From: Rhizobium sp. ZPR4
GTDB lineage: Bacteria; Pseudomonadota; Alphaproteobacteria; Rhizobiales; Rhizobiaceae
NCBI RefSeq assembly: GCF_040215725.1
Contig: NZ_CP157969.1
Coordinates: 682,001 to 746,000 of the forward strand
Direction of reading: 5' to 3'
Length of the DNA: 64,000 nt
The position numbers were made by a program, and so were the translations under genes. The stretch's first letter is position 1, and every line of letters begins with the position of its first letter. This document shows, one piece after another, positions 18,135-26,455 of the stretch. The notes under the pieces were generated by a model. It was not told the origin of the DNA. It saw only the letters and a list, made by a program, of their open reading frames with translations, and made no database searches.

Positions 18135-19439
18135 TCAGCTTCCGCCGCGGCGCCATTCCCGTCCTTGCGCGAAGCCGATTTCCAGAGCCGCGGCCAGCAG
18201 GCAAATCTTGATCGGCATGATAAGGACGCCATCGCCCGGCGCACTGGGATTGCCGAAGACGAGCGAAATGGCCTGCGCAATCATCTGCCACCAGGGCAGA
18301 TCGTGCGGCCCGATCAGCCTGGAGGTGCTGTACCAAGCCCAAGCCGACCCCCAGTCCAACACCCGGTATAGCAAGATGACAGCAAGCATCAGCCCAAGAC
18401 CGGAACCCAGGGTAAGTCCGACGCCCTCTGCGAGGGCTCTATAGCGCTTTGCCGTGCCCGCAATGAAATGCGAAACGAAGTCGCGGATCGCTTTCGGCAG
18501 CGACTGCCAGCGTGAAACCGCGCGCGCCAACCGGCCTTCCGTCAGCGGGCGTTCGCCATTGATGTCATAGCCATAGACCAAAGCAGCAAGCGTCAGCCAA
18601 ACCACGGGATAAAGAGCATAGAGGAACAGGCCGCGCATTTGCCTGGAAAGGGAAAGTGAAGCCTCCTCAGCCGTCGGCGGAAAAAGGGCCGCCGCCGCGG
18701 CATCGCCGACCGGATTGAGAAAGCCGAGGAAATGCCCGATCGTTTCGGGAAGCTTGGTGATCCAGGAGCGGATGTCGTCTTGCCAGGTCGAAATGACAAA
18801 AAGACCGATGAAGGCCCAGTTCGCCTCGCAAACGACGATGATAACAGCCCAGATCGGAGCTTTCGATCGCTCATGCATGAACTTGGCGAAGCGCCTGACC
18901 ACCCAGGCAACGGCGACCGACACGAGGAGCCAGGCGCCGCTACCGAATTTCAGGGGGTTATAGTCTTCGCCAAACAGCATCAGGTCGAGCGATAGCCGGG
19001 AATACTCTCGGACCGTATCGCCGAGAAAGCCCCAGGCGGCGTAGTAGGCAAAGAACGGCACGAGCGTCAGCGCGAGTATCGAGGTGAAGCCCGGCACTGC
19101 CGAACTGTCGCCGGTATCGGTTTCCGGCCGGGCGGCGGCAACGCGCGAGGCGGCGTCAAGCGACGGTAGTCCGGGCCGCACGGTCTCGAACAGCGCGACG
19201 ATGATGACGAGTTTCAGAAGCACGACAAGGGCAAGCGTCGAAAGCCCCGCCAATGCATTCAGCCGGCCGATCATGACGGCAAGTTCGTTGAGAAGCGAAT
19301 TCCCGATCAATCCGAGCAGCCACAACGCCATCAACTGCGGCCAGAAGCGCCACAGCAGTTGCAAGGTGAGCGATGGCAGCCGGAACAGAAGCCGGAGCGG
19401 CGGGCGGGTATCCTGGGAGAGAACCGTCATGACGGGCAT
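18135..19439 (-). CDS. Polytopic inner-membrane protein, unknown function
   Basis: About 434 residues with seven to eight hydrophobic segments (for example LAGLSTLALVVLLKLVIIVAL, PIWAVIIVVCEANWAFIGLFVIS, LFLYALYPVVWLTLAALVYG) and a loop rich in charged and Pro residues. I do not recognise a family. The start is uncertain: ATG 19439 or 19430 are likely because they sit just before the first conserved-looking segment and outside the regulator gene; the open frame extends to 19628 over the end of that gene. It converges with the three anchored proteins, suggesting, but not proving, a shared envelope function. Confidence 0.7.
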   Translation of the reverse strand: MPVMTVLSQDTRPPLRLLFRLPSLTLQLLWRFWPQLMALWLLGLIGNSLLNELAVMIGRLNALAGLSTLALVVLLKLVIIVALFETVRPGLPSLDAASRVAAARPETDTGDSSAVPGFTSILALTLVPFFAYYAAWGFLGDTVREYSRLSLDLMLFGEDYNPLKFGSGAWLLVSVAVAWVVRRFAKFMHERSKAPIWAVIIVVCEANWAFIGLFVISTWQDDIRSWITKLPETIGHFLGFLNPVGDAAAAALFPPTAEEASLSLSRQMRGLFLYALYPVVWLTLAALVYGYDINGERPLTEGRLARAVSRWQSLPKAIRDFVSHFIAGTAKRYRALAEGVGLTLGSGLGLMLAVILLYRVLDWGSAWAWYSTSRLIGPHDLPWWQMIAQAISLVFGNPSAPGDGVLIMPIKICLLAAALEIGFAQGREWRRGGS

Positions 19440-19521
19440 AGTAGCAATCGAAACGACGGTAGCCAAGACGCTGTTCAGACCGGCAGACAAACGGATTTCC
19501 TGCGGCTGCCGCCGGAATCCA

Positions 19522-20664
19522 TCACACCTTTCGCATCTTTCGCCCGGCTCTGACACCGGCTGGTGCGACAACGGATGCACGTTTGACAAGCGAGCATTCG
19601 AGCTTGGTGATCTGATAGCGGCGCTCACGCGGTAAAACCGCGGTTTCCAGATGCTCGATCGCCCATTGCCCCATGGCCATGTGGGGAAGAACCGACGTCG
19701 TCAGGGGCGGCACGAGATGGCGGCAGATGTCTTCATCGTCGTAGCCCATGACCGACATATCCTCCGGAATATGGAGCCCCGCCTCCTTCAGCGCTTCGTA
19801 GCAGCCGATGGCGGTGCGGTCGTTCTGGCAGAAGATCGCCGTCGGACGCTCGGGAAGCGAAAGCAACTTCATGGTGCCGGAATAGCCGGCGCTCGCCGAC
19901 CAGTCGCCTTCGATGACAAGCTCCGGATCGAATGGAATGTCAGCAGTCGCCAAGGCCCGGCGATAACCGGTCAATCGATCCTGAGCCGCCTGCATCCACG
20001 GTTCGCCCGTGATCGTCGCAATGCGATGGTGACCATGCGAGATCAGATGCCGGGTCGCGGTCTGCCCGCCAGCTATTTCGCTCGGAACGACAGCCGGAAA
20101 GGCATAGTCGGACGTATAGCAATTCAGAAGAATGATCGGGATATTGAGATCGTAGAGATAATCCGGCACTTCCACCTCACGGGTGAATATCGTCATGTAG
20201 ATGAGCGCCGAGATGCCGCTGTTGCTGAGCGCCTTGATCGCTCTCGGCTCCATGATCGGATCGCTCATGGTCTGTGCGACGAGCAGGACGTTTCCAGCGT
20301 TCCAGCATGCCTCGCGAGCCCCCTCGATCGCAACGACCGCCTCCGGACTGGTGGCGAGCTGGTCGACGGCAAAGCCGATGACGCCATCGAGCTTCGAAGG
20401 AGACAGGAGCGCAGGCGGTGTGGCAAGCACCGGCGCGACATAGCCAAGCTGGCGGGCTGCCTCGATGACCCTCTCGCGGGTCTGCTGCGACAGGCGCATG
20501 CCGGGCGTATTGTTGAGGACGAAGGACACCGCGCTCTGCGAACATCCGGCCGCCTTGGCAATATCGGTCATCGTGACCCTGTTGCCGGAACGACGGCCGC
20601 TTCGCTTCGATATCCTGTTGTCGACGGCCGTGCGATCGCCGTTTGCGGCCGATATCTTCTTCAT
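19522..20664 (-). CDS. LacI family transcriptional regulator
   Basis: Repressor of 380 residues. A basic 30-residue extension precedes the LacI helix-turn-helix (VTMTDIAKAAGCSQSAVSFVLNN) and a sensor domain with IGFAVDQLA, GHHRIATITGEPWMQAAQDRL and FCQNDRTAIGCYEAL. It is divergent from the ribose-type importer starting at 21036, which it most likely controls through the dyad at 20893-20908. The 371-bp divergent region is long enough for two promoters. Confidence 0.92.
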   Translation of the reverse strand: MKKISAANGDRTAVDNRISKRSGRRSGNRVTMTDIAKAAGCSQSAVSFVLNNTPGMRLSQQTRERVIEAARQLGYVAPVLATPPALLSPSKLDGVIGFAVDQLATSPEAVVAIEGAREACWNAGNVLLVAQTMSDPIMEPRAIKALSNSGISALIYMTIFTREVEVPDYLYDLNIPIILLNCYTSDYAFPAVVPSEIAGGQTATRHLISHGHHRIATITGEPWMQAAQDRLTGYRRALATADIPFDPELVIEGDWSASAGYSGTMKLLSLPERPTAIFCQNDRTAIGCYEALKEAGLHIPEDMSVMGYDDEDICRHLVPPLTTSVLPHMAMGQWAIEHLETAVLPRERRYQITKLECSLVKRASVVAPAGVRAGRKMRKV

Positions 20665-21035
20665 AACTGCGTCTCATCTCCCCTGAAGCGAAATCGGCCT
20701 ATAATCCCCACGGCCGCTTTCATGCGCTAATATTTATTATCATCAATCGAGCAAGCTCGGCAACCTGTGCAGACGCGCATATAATCGTCACCCACATCTT
20801 CAAGCCAAAGATCTCTTGCAATTGAAGCAAGTAGCTAGATTTTCGAGACTCTGCCGCTTCATGCACGCGAAATTGTATTACTAATTCTATTTACTAATCG
20901 AAATTAGTCGTATACCGTCGCTCTCGTGGTTGGACGTGCCGTATCTCGCTCGGCGAGAAACCCTAGGAGGGGGTTCAGGACGGCCTGCCGCGAGTTGCAA
21001 CTAGATCCCGTCAGCGGATCTATGGGAGGATGATC
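20665..21035. promoter_or_regulatory. Divergent regulatory region with LacI-type dyad at 20893-20908
   Basis: 371 bp between the regulator and the importer genes, AT-rich from 20870 to 20910. ACTAATCGAAATTAGT (20893-20908) has perfect 6-bp arms, and a related half (ATTACTAATTC) lies at about 20876-20887. I see no other gene here. GGGAGG at 21024-21029 is the ribosome site of the binding-protein gene. Confidence 0.6.
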
Positions 21036-21992
21036 ATGAAGTACGTAACACGGGGCGCTGCCGCCTTTGCGGCAGGGTTGCTGCTGAGCTATGCAACGGC
21101 GACTTATGCCGCCGACAAGCCGACTCTCGCATTTGTGGTCAACGGCGCATCCGATTTCTGGAAAGCGGCCGAAGCCGGCGTCAAGAAGGCTCAGGCCGAA
21201 CTGCCGGACTTCAACATGGAATTGAAATATCCTGAACAATCGTCGGTCGCGATCCAGCAGCGACTGATGGAAGATCTCGTGGCAGCCGGCGTCAAGGGCA
21301 TCATGGTTTCCGCCGTCGATCCCAAGACCTCGACAGAGGGGTTGAACAAGATCGGCTCGGAAACCGCGCTGTTTACCACCGATAGCGATGCACCGGATAC
21401 GAACCGCGTCGCCTATATCGGCTCATCGAACATCGATGCCGGCAAGCAGGCCGCCGAAATCGCCAAGAAAGCCATGCCGAACGGGGGCAAGTGCATCGGC
21501 TTCGTGGGACTTCTGGGCGCCGACAATGCCAAGGAGCGCATCCAGGGCATGAAGGACGGCCTGGCGGGCACGAAGATCGAATTGACCGACGTGCGCGGCG
21601 ACGACATCGACCAGACGAGAGCAAAGAAGAACGTCGAAGACGCGCTCGTTGCAAGCCCGGACGTCACCTGCATGGTCGGCTTCTACTCCTACAACACGCC
21701 GCGCATTTACGAGGCGCTGCGCGAAGCCGGCAAGCTCGGCCAGATCACCGTCGTCGGTTTCGATGACGACCCGATCACGCTTGGCGGCGTCAAGGAAGGA
21801 ACGATCGCCGCAACGGTCGTGCAGCAGCCCTATCTCTGGGCCTATCAAGGCATGAAGCTGATGGCCGCCTATCTGAAGGGCGACAAATCGGGAATTCCTG
21901 CCAACAAGCTCATCATCATCCCGACGAAGATCATCGGCAAGGATGATGTCGATGCCTATGCGGCCAATCTGAAGGCTATGGCAGGCAATTAA
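21036..21992 (+). CDS. Sugar ABC transporter substrate-binding protein (ribose/RbsB type)
   Basis: Periplasmic receptor of 318 residues with signal peptide (RGAAAFAAGLLLSYATATYAA). Family features of pentose/hexose receptors: TLAFVVNGASDFWKAAEAGVKKA, GIMVSAVDPKTS, and GFDDDPITLGGVKEGTIAATVVQQP. ATG 21036 is chosen over ATG 21030 because it sits six bases after GGGAGG. It is the first gene of an importer operon (receptor, double ATPase, permease). A strong hairpin follows the stop. The exact sugar is not evident. Confidence 0.93.
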   Translation: MKYVTRGAAAFAAGLLLSYATATYAADKPTLAFVVNGASDFWKAAEAGVKKAQAELPDFNMELKYPEQSSVAIQQRLMEDLVAAGVKGIMVSAVDPKTSTEGLNKIGSETALFTTDSDAPDTNRVAYIGSSNIDAGKQAAEIAKKAMPNGGKCIGFVGLLGADNAKERIQGMKDGLAGTKIELTDVRGDDIDQTRAKKNVEDALVASPDVTCMVGFYSYNTPRIYEALREAGKLGQITVVGFDDDPITLGGVKEGTIAATVVQQPYLWAYQGMKLMAAYLKGDKSGIPANKLIIIPTKIIGKDDVDAYAANLKAMAGN

Positions 21993-22005
21993 GGCCAGCC
22001 CGCAG

Positions 22006-22032
22006 CAGCGCCGGTTGCGGGGACCGGCGCTG
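22006..22032 (+). terminator. Strong intercistronic stem-loop after binding-protein gene
   Basis: Perfect 10-bp stem CAGCGCCGGT / ACCGGCGCTG with a 7-base loop, 14 bp after the receptor stop. It lacks a U-run, so it is likely a stabiliser or attenuator that sets the receptor-to-ATPase ratio. Confidence 0.65.
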
Positions 22033-22097
22033 TTCGAATGCAATTGCTCACGTCGCCGCGGCTCTCGAAGCCACATCGCACAGGCATGATATTCGTT

Positions 22098-23639
22098 ATG
22101 AATCAACGCTCGGATACATTGGTATCGACTGAAACCACCGCGCCCTTTCTCAGCCTTTCGGGAATCGGCAAAACCTATCCGGGCGTGGTAGCGCTCGATA
22201 ATTTCTCGATGGATGTCAGCCCTGGCGAAGTGATCGGTCTTGTCGGCGAAAACGGTGCCGGCAAATCGACGCTGATGAAAATCCTCGGCGGCGTCGTCAA
22301 GCCGGATCACGGCAGCATTCGGCTCGATGGAGCCGAGCACGGTGCCTTCACGGTCGAAAGCAGCATCGCGTCCGGGATTGCCTTTGTCCATCAGGAGCTC
22401 AACCTGTTTGAAAATCTCGATGTGGCAGCCAATATTTTCCTCGGCCGCGAACCGCTGCGCGGCGGCGCCCTGAAACTGGTCGACCGTGCCCGACTGCGCG
22501 AGATGGTCACCCCGCTTTTGAAGCGGGTCGGCGCCAATTTCTCACCGGATACGCCAGTGGCGTCGCTGTCGCTCGCCCAGCAGCAGATGGTCGAAATCGC
22601 CAAGGCGCTCTCCATTAATGCCCGCCTCGTCATTCTCGACGAGCCGACCTCGAGCCTGCCGCTTGCCGAAACAGAAAAGCTGCTGACCGTCATATCCTCG
22701 CTGAAGGCCGAAGGCATCAGCGTCATCTTCATTTCGCACCGTCTGCACGAGGTCGAGCGTGTCGCCGACCGCGTCATCGTTCTGCGCGACGGCACGCTTG
22801 TCGGCACCTTGCCAAAAGACGCGATCGACCATGATCGCATGGTGAAGCTGATGATCGGCCGAGCATTGGCCGCACGCTCCGTGGAAGCGGCTCGTCCGCC
22901 GGGCGATATCGCGCTGAAGGTCGCGGCCGTTCGCACCGCCGCCTATCCGACGCAGCCCGTCGATCTTGACATCCGTTTCGGCGAAATCCTCGGCCTCGCC
23001 GGTCTCGTCGGCTCAGGCCGGACGGAGCTTGCCCGCGTCCTCTTCGGGATCGATCATAGCTATGGCGGCAACATCGCCCTCGGCGGACAGGATCTGAAAC
23101 TGCGATCCGCCAGAGATGCCGTCGCCAACGGTATTTTTCTCGTGCCTGAGGATCGCAAGCTGAACGGCATCCTGCTCGATATGCCGATTTCGCAGAACAT
23201 ATCACTTCCCAACCTCTCGGCCTTTGCGCGTCGCTCCATGGTTTCGCCGGAGCGCGAAAATGCCGTCGCCGAAACGCAGCGCAGGCAGCTCGCCATCAAG
23301 ACGCCATCGGTCTCAACGCGCACGGGTACGCTTTCGGGCGGCAACCAGCAGAAGGTCGTGCTCGCCAAATGGTTGGCGATGCAGCCGAAGGTGTTGATCT
23401 TCGACGAGCCCACCCGCGGCATCGATATCGGCGCAAAAAGCGAAATCTACAGTCTGATGCGCAAGCTCGCAGATGCCGGCGTGGCGATCCTGATGATATC
23501 GAGCGACATGGAAGAGGTAATCGGCGTCTCCGACCGAATCGCGGTCATGCACGAAGGCCAGATCTCCGGTATTCTCGAAAAGGATCAGTTCAGTCAGGAA
23601 AACGTGCTTTTGCTGGCCGTCGGCAAGGCGTTACACTAA
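22098..23639 (+). CDS. Sugar ABC transporter ATP-binding protein, double-domain (RbsA/MglA type)
   Basis: Cytoplasmic ATPase of about 513 residues with two tandem ABC domains. The first has Walker A GENGAGKST, signature LSLAQQQMVEIAKAL and Walker B LVILDEPTSSL. The second has a degenerate nucleotide loop (GLVGSGRTEL), signature LSGGNQQKVVLAKWL and Walker B VLIFDEPTRGID. This layout is diagnostic of CUT2 importers. ATG 22098 is chosen by alignment to the usual N-terminus; ATG 22086 and an upstream extension to 22038 are possible, and none has a strong ribosome site. Confidence 0.93.
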   Translation: MNQRSDTLVSTETTAPFLSLSGIGKTYPGVVALDNFSMDVSPGEVIGLVGENGAGKSTLMKILGGVVKPDHGSIRLDGAEHGAFTVESSIASGIAFVHQELNLFENLDVAANIFLGREPLRGGALKLVDRARLREMVTPLLKRVGANFSPDTPVASLSLAQQQMVEIAKALSINARLVILDEPTSSLPLAETEKLLTVISSLKAEGISVIFISHRLHEVERVADRVIVLRDGTLVGTLPKDAIDHDRMVKLMIGRALAARSVEAARPPGDIALKVAAVRTAAYPTQPVDLDIRFGEILGLAGLVGSGRTELARVLFGIDHSYGGNIALGGQDLKLRSARDAVANGIFLVPEDRKLNGILLDMPISQNISLPNLSAFARRSMVSPERENAVAETQRRQLAIKTPSVSTRTGTLSGGNQQKVVLAKWLAMQPKVLIFDEPTRGIDIGAKSEIYSLMRKLADAGVAILMISSDMEEVIGVSDRIAVMHEGQISGILEKDQFSQENVLLLAVGKALH

Positions 23640-23757
23640 GGCGGTTCAGCTATCCATGGAAGCCTGAACCGCTCTATCTCATTGTTTTTGCAAAATTTCT
23701 AACGAAGAACGCTTCGCACTTTGCCTGGAACTGCTCTAACGGCTGCGGCCAATGGGA
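23640..23757. repeat. Dispersed rhizobial intergenic palindromic repeat (RIME-like)
   Basis: Between the ATPase and permease genes. It begins with an 8-bp inverted repeat (GCGGTTCA at 23641-23648 / TGAACCGC at 23665-23672) enclosing CCATGG, and continues with a second part reading CGCTTCGCACTTTGCCTGG then AACTGCTCTA. From memory of Rhizobium genomes, both parts match the very common intergenic repeat with the consensus GCACTTTTCCTGGAATTGCTC. It may fold in the mRNA and affect permease expression. Confidence 0.65.
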
Positions 23758-23767
23758 ATTGATATCG

Positions 23768-24775
23768 ATGAGTAAGAAAGATCTGGGCCTGCTTCTGTTG
23801 ATCGTCGTCGTCGGCATTGTCGTGACGATCATCAATCCGCGCTTCCTTCTGCCGATCAACCTCGCCAATACGTCGAACCTTATCGGCCTTTTCGGGATAT
23901 TGTCGATCGGCCAGGCCTTTGTCATCATCACCGGCGGCATTGAGCTCTCCGTCGGCTCGCTTGTTGCCCTGCTCGGCGTCCTGTTCATCGATTTCATCGC
24001 CGTCCAGAACATGCCCTGGGCGATTGCCCTGCCGCTGATCCTGGTCCTCGGCGGCGTGCTGGGAGCGATCCATGGCTGGCTGATTACCCGGCTCAATCTC
24101 CAGCCTTTCGTCGTGACACTCTGCGGCCTCTTGATCTATCGGGGTGCGGCGCGCTTCTACACCGCGGACGGCACGGCCGGCTTCGCCTTCGGCCAGAACT
24201 TTCCGACCCTGGAATTCCTGACCGCCGGCCGCTTCTACGGCGTGCCGAACACCTTCATCGCGCTCGTGATCATTGCTGCCGTCATGTGGATCGTTCTGCA
24301 TCGCTCCGTATACGGCCGCTATCTCTACGCCATCGGCAAGAATGAGGAGGCAGCAAAATATTCCGGTATCCGCACCACGAAAATGGTGACGATCTCCTAC
24401 ATCATCTGCGGTGTGCTGACGGCGCTTTCGGCGATCTATTTTGCCATGTACACCCGCTCCATCTCGCCGGCGAGCCACGGGCAGTTCTATGAACTCTATG
24501 CGATTGCCGCGGCGGTGCTTGGCGGCTTTTCGCTGCGTGGCGGCGAAGGATCTCTGATCGGCGTGGTGCTGGGCACGATCCTGCTGCAGGAATTGCAGAA
24601 TCTCGTCAATCTGCTCGGCATCCCCTCCTCGCTCAACTTCGCCGTCATGGGCGGCGTCATCCTGATCGGTGTCTTGATCGACCAGCAATGGAGCGCCATC
24701 CGGGCGCAACGGCGCCTGGTGTCGGCTGCACGCCAGACGGAAACGCGCCAGCCTGCCGAACAGCCGCAGTCATGA
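23768..24775 (+). CDS. Sugar ABC transporter permease (ribose/RbsC type)
   Basis: Inner-membrane permease of 335 residues with about ten hydrophobic helices. The CUT2 family signature is clear: GQAFVIITGGIELSVGSLVAL near residue 50-70 and AAAVLGGFSLRGGEGSLIGVVLG in the last third. ATG 23768 matches the family N-terminus; the open frame running back to 23369 crosses the ATPase gene and the repeat and is not coding. Last gene of the importer operon. Confidence 0.93.
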   Translation: MSKKDLGLLLLIVVVGIVVTIINPRFLLPINLANTSNLIGLFGILSIGQAFVIITGGIELSVGSLVALLGVLFIDFIAVQNMPWAIALPLILVLGGVLGAIHGWLITRLNLQPFVVTLCGLLIYRGAARFYTADGTAGFAFGQNFPTLEFLTAGRFYGVPNTFIALVIIAAVMWIVLHRSVYGRYLYAIGKNEEAAKYSGIRTTKMVTISYIICGVLTALSAIYFAMYTRSISPASHGQFYELYAIAAAVLGGFSLRGGEGSLIGVVLGTILLQELQNLVNLLGIPSSLNFAVMGGVILIGVLIDQQWSAIRAQRRLVSAARQTETRQPAEQPQS

Positions 24776-24849
24776 TGGCGTTGCAAGCCGGATTGACCCG
24801 AAGAGGCGTCATGCATGATCGGTAGCATGACGCCGCATGCCCGTGTATT

Positions 24850-25356
24850 TCAGGAGGGCACCGACCTGTTGCAGACTGGGCATCCGTCAGCATGCATGAT
24901 GATCCTATGCGCTTCGCAGCGGTTGAGGTCGCTCTCGGAAAAGGTCGAATGGATTGCCGCACCGTTTGGCCTGATGTCGTGTGGTCCAAATGCCGACACA
25001 AGCATTCGCAAACGCATCAGGCACGGCATCAACCAGTCTTCTTTCGGCTCGTAGCCCAGCTTCTCCCAACCGATCTTCGAACCTGCGGCGGCAATCGCCC
25101 GAATTAGAAAATTCCGATCCTCGGCAAATGTTGCGACGTGCCAGGGCATTTCGGCAATGTCGAATCCCACAGCTCCAAGCCCCAAGACCGCCTGATCTCG
25201 TGATGCGATCCATGATGCGAACACTTGCTCCGACCTCGTCTGCGCCAATGCCGACGCGGCAATGGCGAGAACTTCTATGAAGACGTCGGTCAATCCGTTC
25301 TGCATCTGAATTACAGGCAGTTCTGGCAGAGCATTGCATGTTATTCGGTTTGCCAT
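24850..25356 (-). CDS. Hypothetical protein with C-terminal Cys/His cluster
   Basis: Unrecognised soluble protein of 168 residues. The residue mix is protein-like (aromatic and charged residues spread evenly, no repeats). The C-terminus has C147, H150, H155, C159 and C162 (CEAH...HADGCPVC), a spacing that could bind one zinc or iron ion. The opposite-strand frames are less convincing. It stands alone between the ribose-type permease and the LysR gene, in the same direction as the latter but 59 bp downstream of it. The start at ATG 25356 has only a weak ribosome site. Confidence 0.6.
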   Translation of the reverse strand: MANRITCNALPELPVIQMQNGLTDVFIEVLAIAASALAQTRSEQVFASWIASRDQAVLGLGAVGFDIAEMPWHVATFAEDRNFLIRAIAAAGSKIGWEKLGYEPKEDWLMPCLMRLRMLVSAFGPHDIRPNGAAIHSTFSESDLNRCEAHRIIMHADGCPVCNRSVPS

Positions 25357-25415
25357 GGCTTTCAGATGGCTCCATTCACTGCTGCGTCACCGATGGAAAA
25401 CAGGCTTTGTCCTGC

Positions 25416-26318
25416 TCAGGTCATCCACTTGCGGTGTTCAACGAAACGCTCTGCCAAAAGGTCGATGAACAATCGTACTTTCGTCGGCAGATGGCTACGG
25501 TTCGGATAGATCGCGCTGATCGTGAATTCCACGGCCCGATAGTCGGGCATGGCGCGCACGAGGCGGCCGGCGGCAACCTCGTCGAATACGATGAAACTCG
25601 GGGCGAGGAAGATACCCTGCCCGCTTGCCAGGAGAAAGCGCAGCGTCTCGGCACTGTTGGAGACGACATTGCCGGAGATCTTGACTCCCACCTGCTTGCC
25701 ATCGGCATCTTCGAAACGCCATTCGTCGCCGTAAGGGTAATAGGTATATTGCAGGCAATTATGCTCCACGAGATCGGCCGGAACCTTCGGCATGGAATGT
25801 GTGTCACGATATTCGGGCGAGCAGACGAGCATATGGCGCCAGGGCGCAAGCTTGCGCGCGACGAGTGTCGAGTCAGACGCAGGCAGGGTTCGGATCATCA
25901 GATCGTAACCCTCCTCGACCATGTCGATCGACCGTTCGCCGACGTTGAAATCGAGCGAGATCGCAGGGTATTGCGTCATGAATTCATTGACGACGGGGAG
26001 CAGGAAGCGGACGATGGCGCCGCTGGTATAGAGCTTCAGCGTGCCTCGCGGCGTGGTACTGAGTGCGCCGGCGGCCCGATCGGCCTCCTCGAGATCGGCC
26101 AGAATCTGTGAGGAGCGCTCATAATAATATTTGCCGGTTTCCGTCAGGCTGATCCGGCGCGTCGTCCGGTTCAGGAGCCGCGCGCCGAGGCGGTCTTCCA
26201 GCGATTGCACATGATTGCCCACCATGGTGACGGACATGTTGAGCCGACGAGCAGCGGCTGAAAAACCGCCACACTCCACCACCCGGCCAAAAACTGCGAG
26301 GCTGGTCAAACGATCCAT
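25416..26318 (-). CDS. LysR family transcriptional regulator
   Basis: DNA-binding regulator of 300 residues: N-terminal winged helix-turn-helix (DRLTSLAVFGRVVECGGFSAAARRLNMSVTMVGNHVQSLEDRLG) and a type-2 periplasmic-binding-protein-like effector domain. The helix-turn-helix belongs to the CrgA/AaeR-like subgroup (LLNRTTRRISLTETGKYYYER). It is divergent from the efflux gene pair at 26456, so it probably senses a compound exported by that pump. The repeated element at 26347-26377 lies between the two. Confidence 0.92.
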   Translation of the reverse strand: MDRLTSLAVFGRVVECGGFSAAARRLNMSVTMVGNHVQSLEDRLGARLLNRTTRRISLTETGKYYYERSSQILADLEEADRAAGALSTTPRGTLKLYTSGAIVRFLLPVVNEFMTQYPAISLDFNVGERSIDMVEEGYDLMIRTLPASDSTLVARKLAPWRHMLVCSPEYRDTHSMPKVPADLVEHNCLQYTYYPYGDEWRFEDADGKQVGVKISGNVVSNSAETLRFLLASGQGIFLAPSFIVFDEVAAGRLVRAMPDYRAVEFTISAIYPNRSHLPTKVRLFIDLLAERFVEHRKWMT

Positions 26319-26346
26319 ATTGTCCTCGGATTATCCACTGTGACTT

Positions 26347-26377
26347 GATGATCCTTCCCGATTTGAGGAGATTATCA
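26347..26377. promoter_or_regulatory. Split repeat element, copy 1 (upstream of efflux MFP gene)
   Basis: GATGATCCTTCCCGAT, a 7-base spacer, then GATTATCA. The identical split element recurs at 27678-27708 ahead of the MFS gene with a different spacer. Conservation of the two blocks but not the spacer is what a regulator-binding site would show; the divergent LysR protein is the obvious candidate. Confidence 0.6.
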
Positions 26378-26455
26378 GAAGGACCGTTCGGACGCATCTT
26401 CATCGCATCAAAAATAGCCCCGTGCAAAGGGGTGGCGCACTGAAGGAAACGGACA

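Noticed and set aside
23369..23767. N-terminal extension of the ribose-type permease
   Set aside because: It crosses the ATPase gene end and a palindromic repeat; family similarity begins at ATG 23768.
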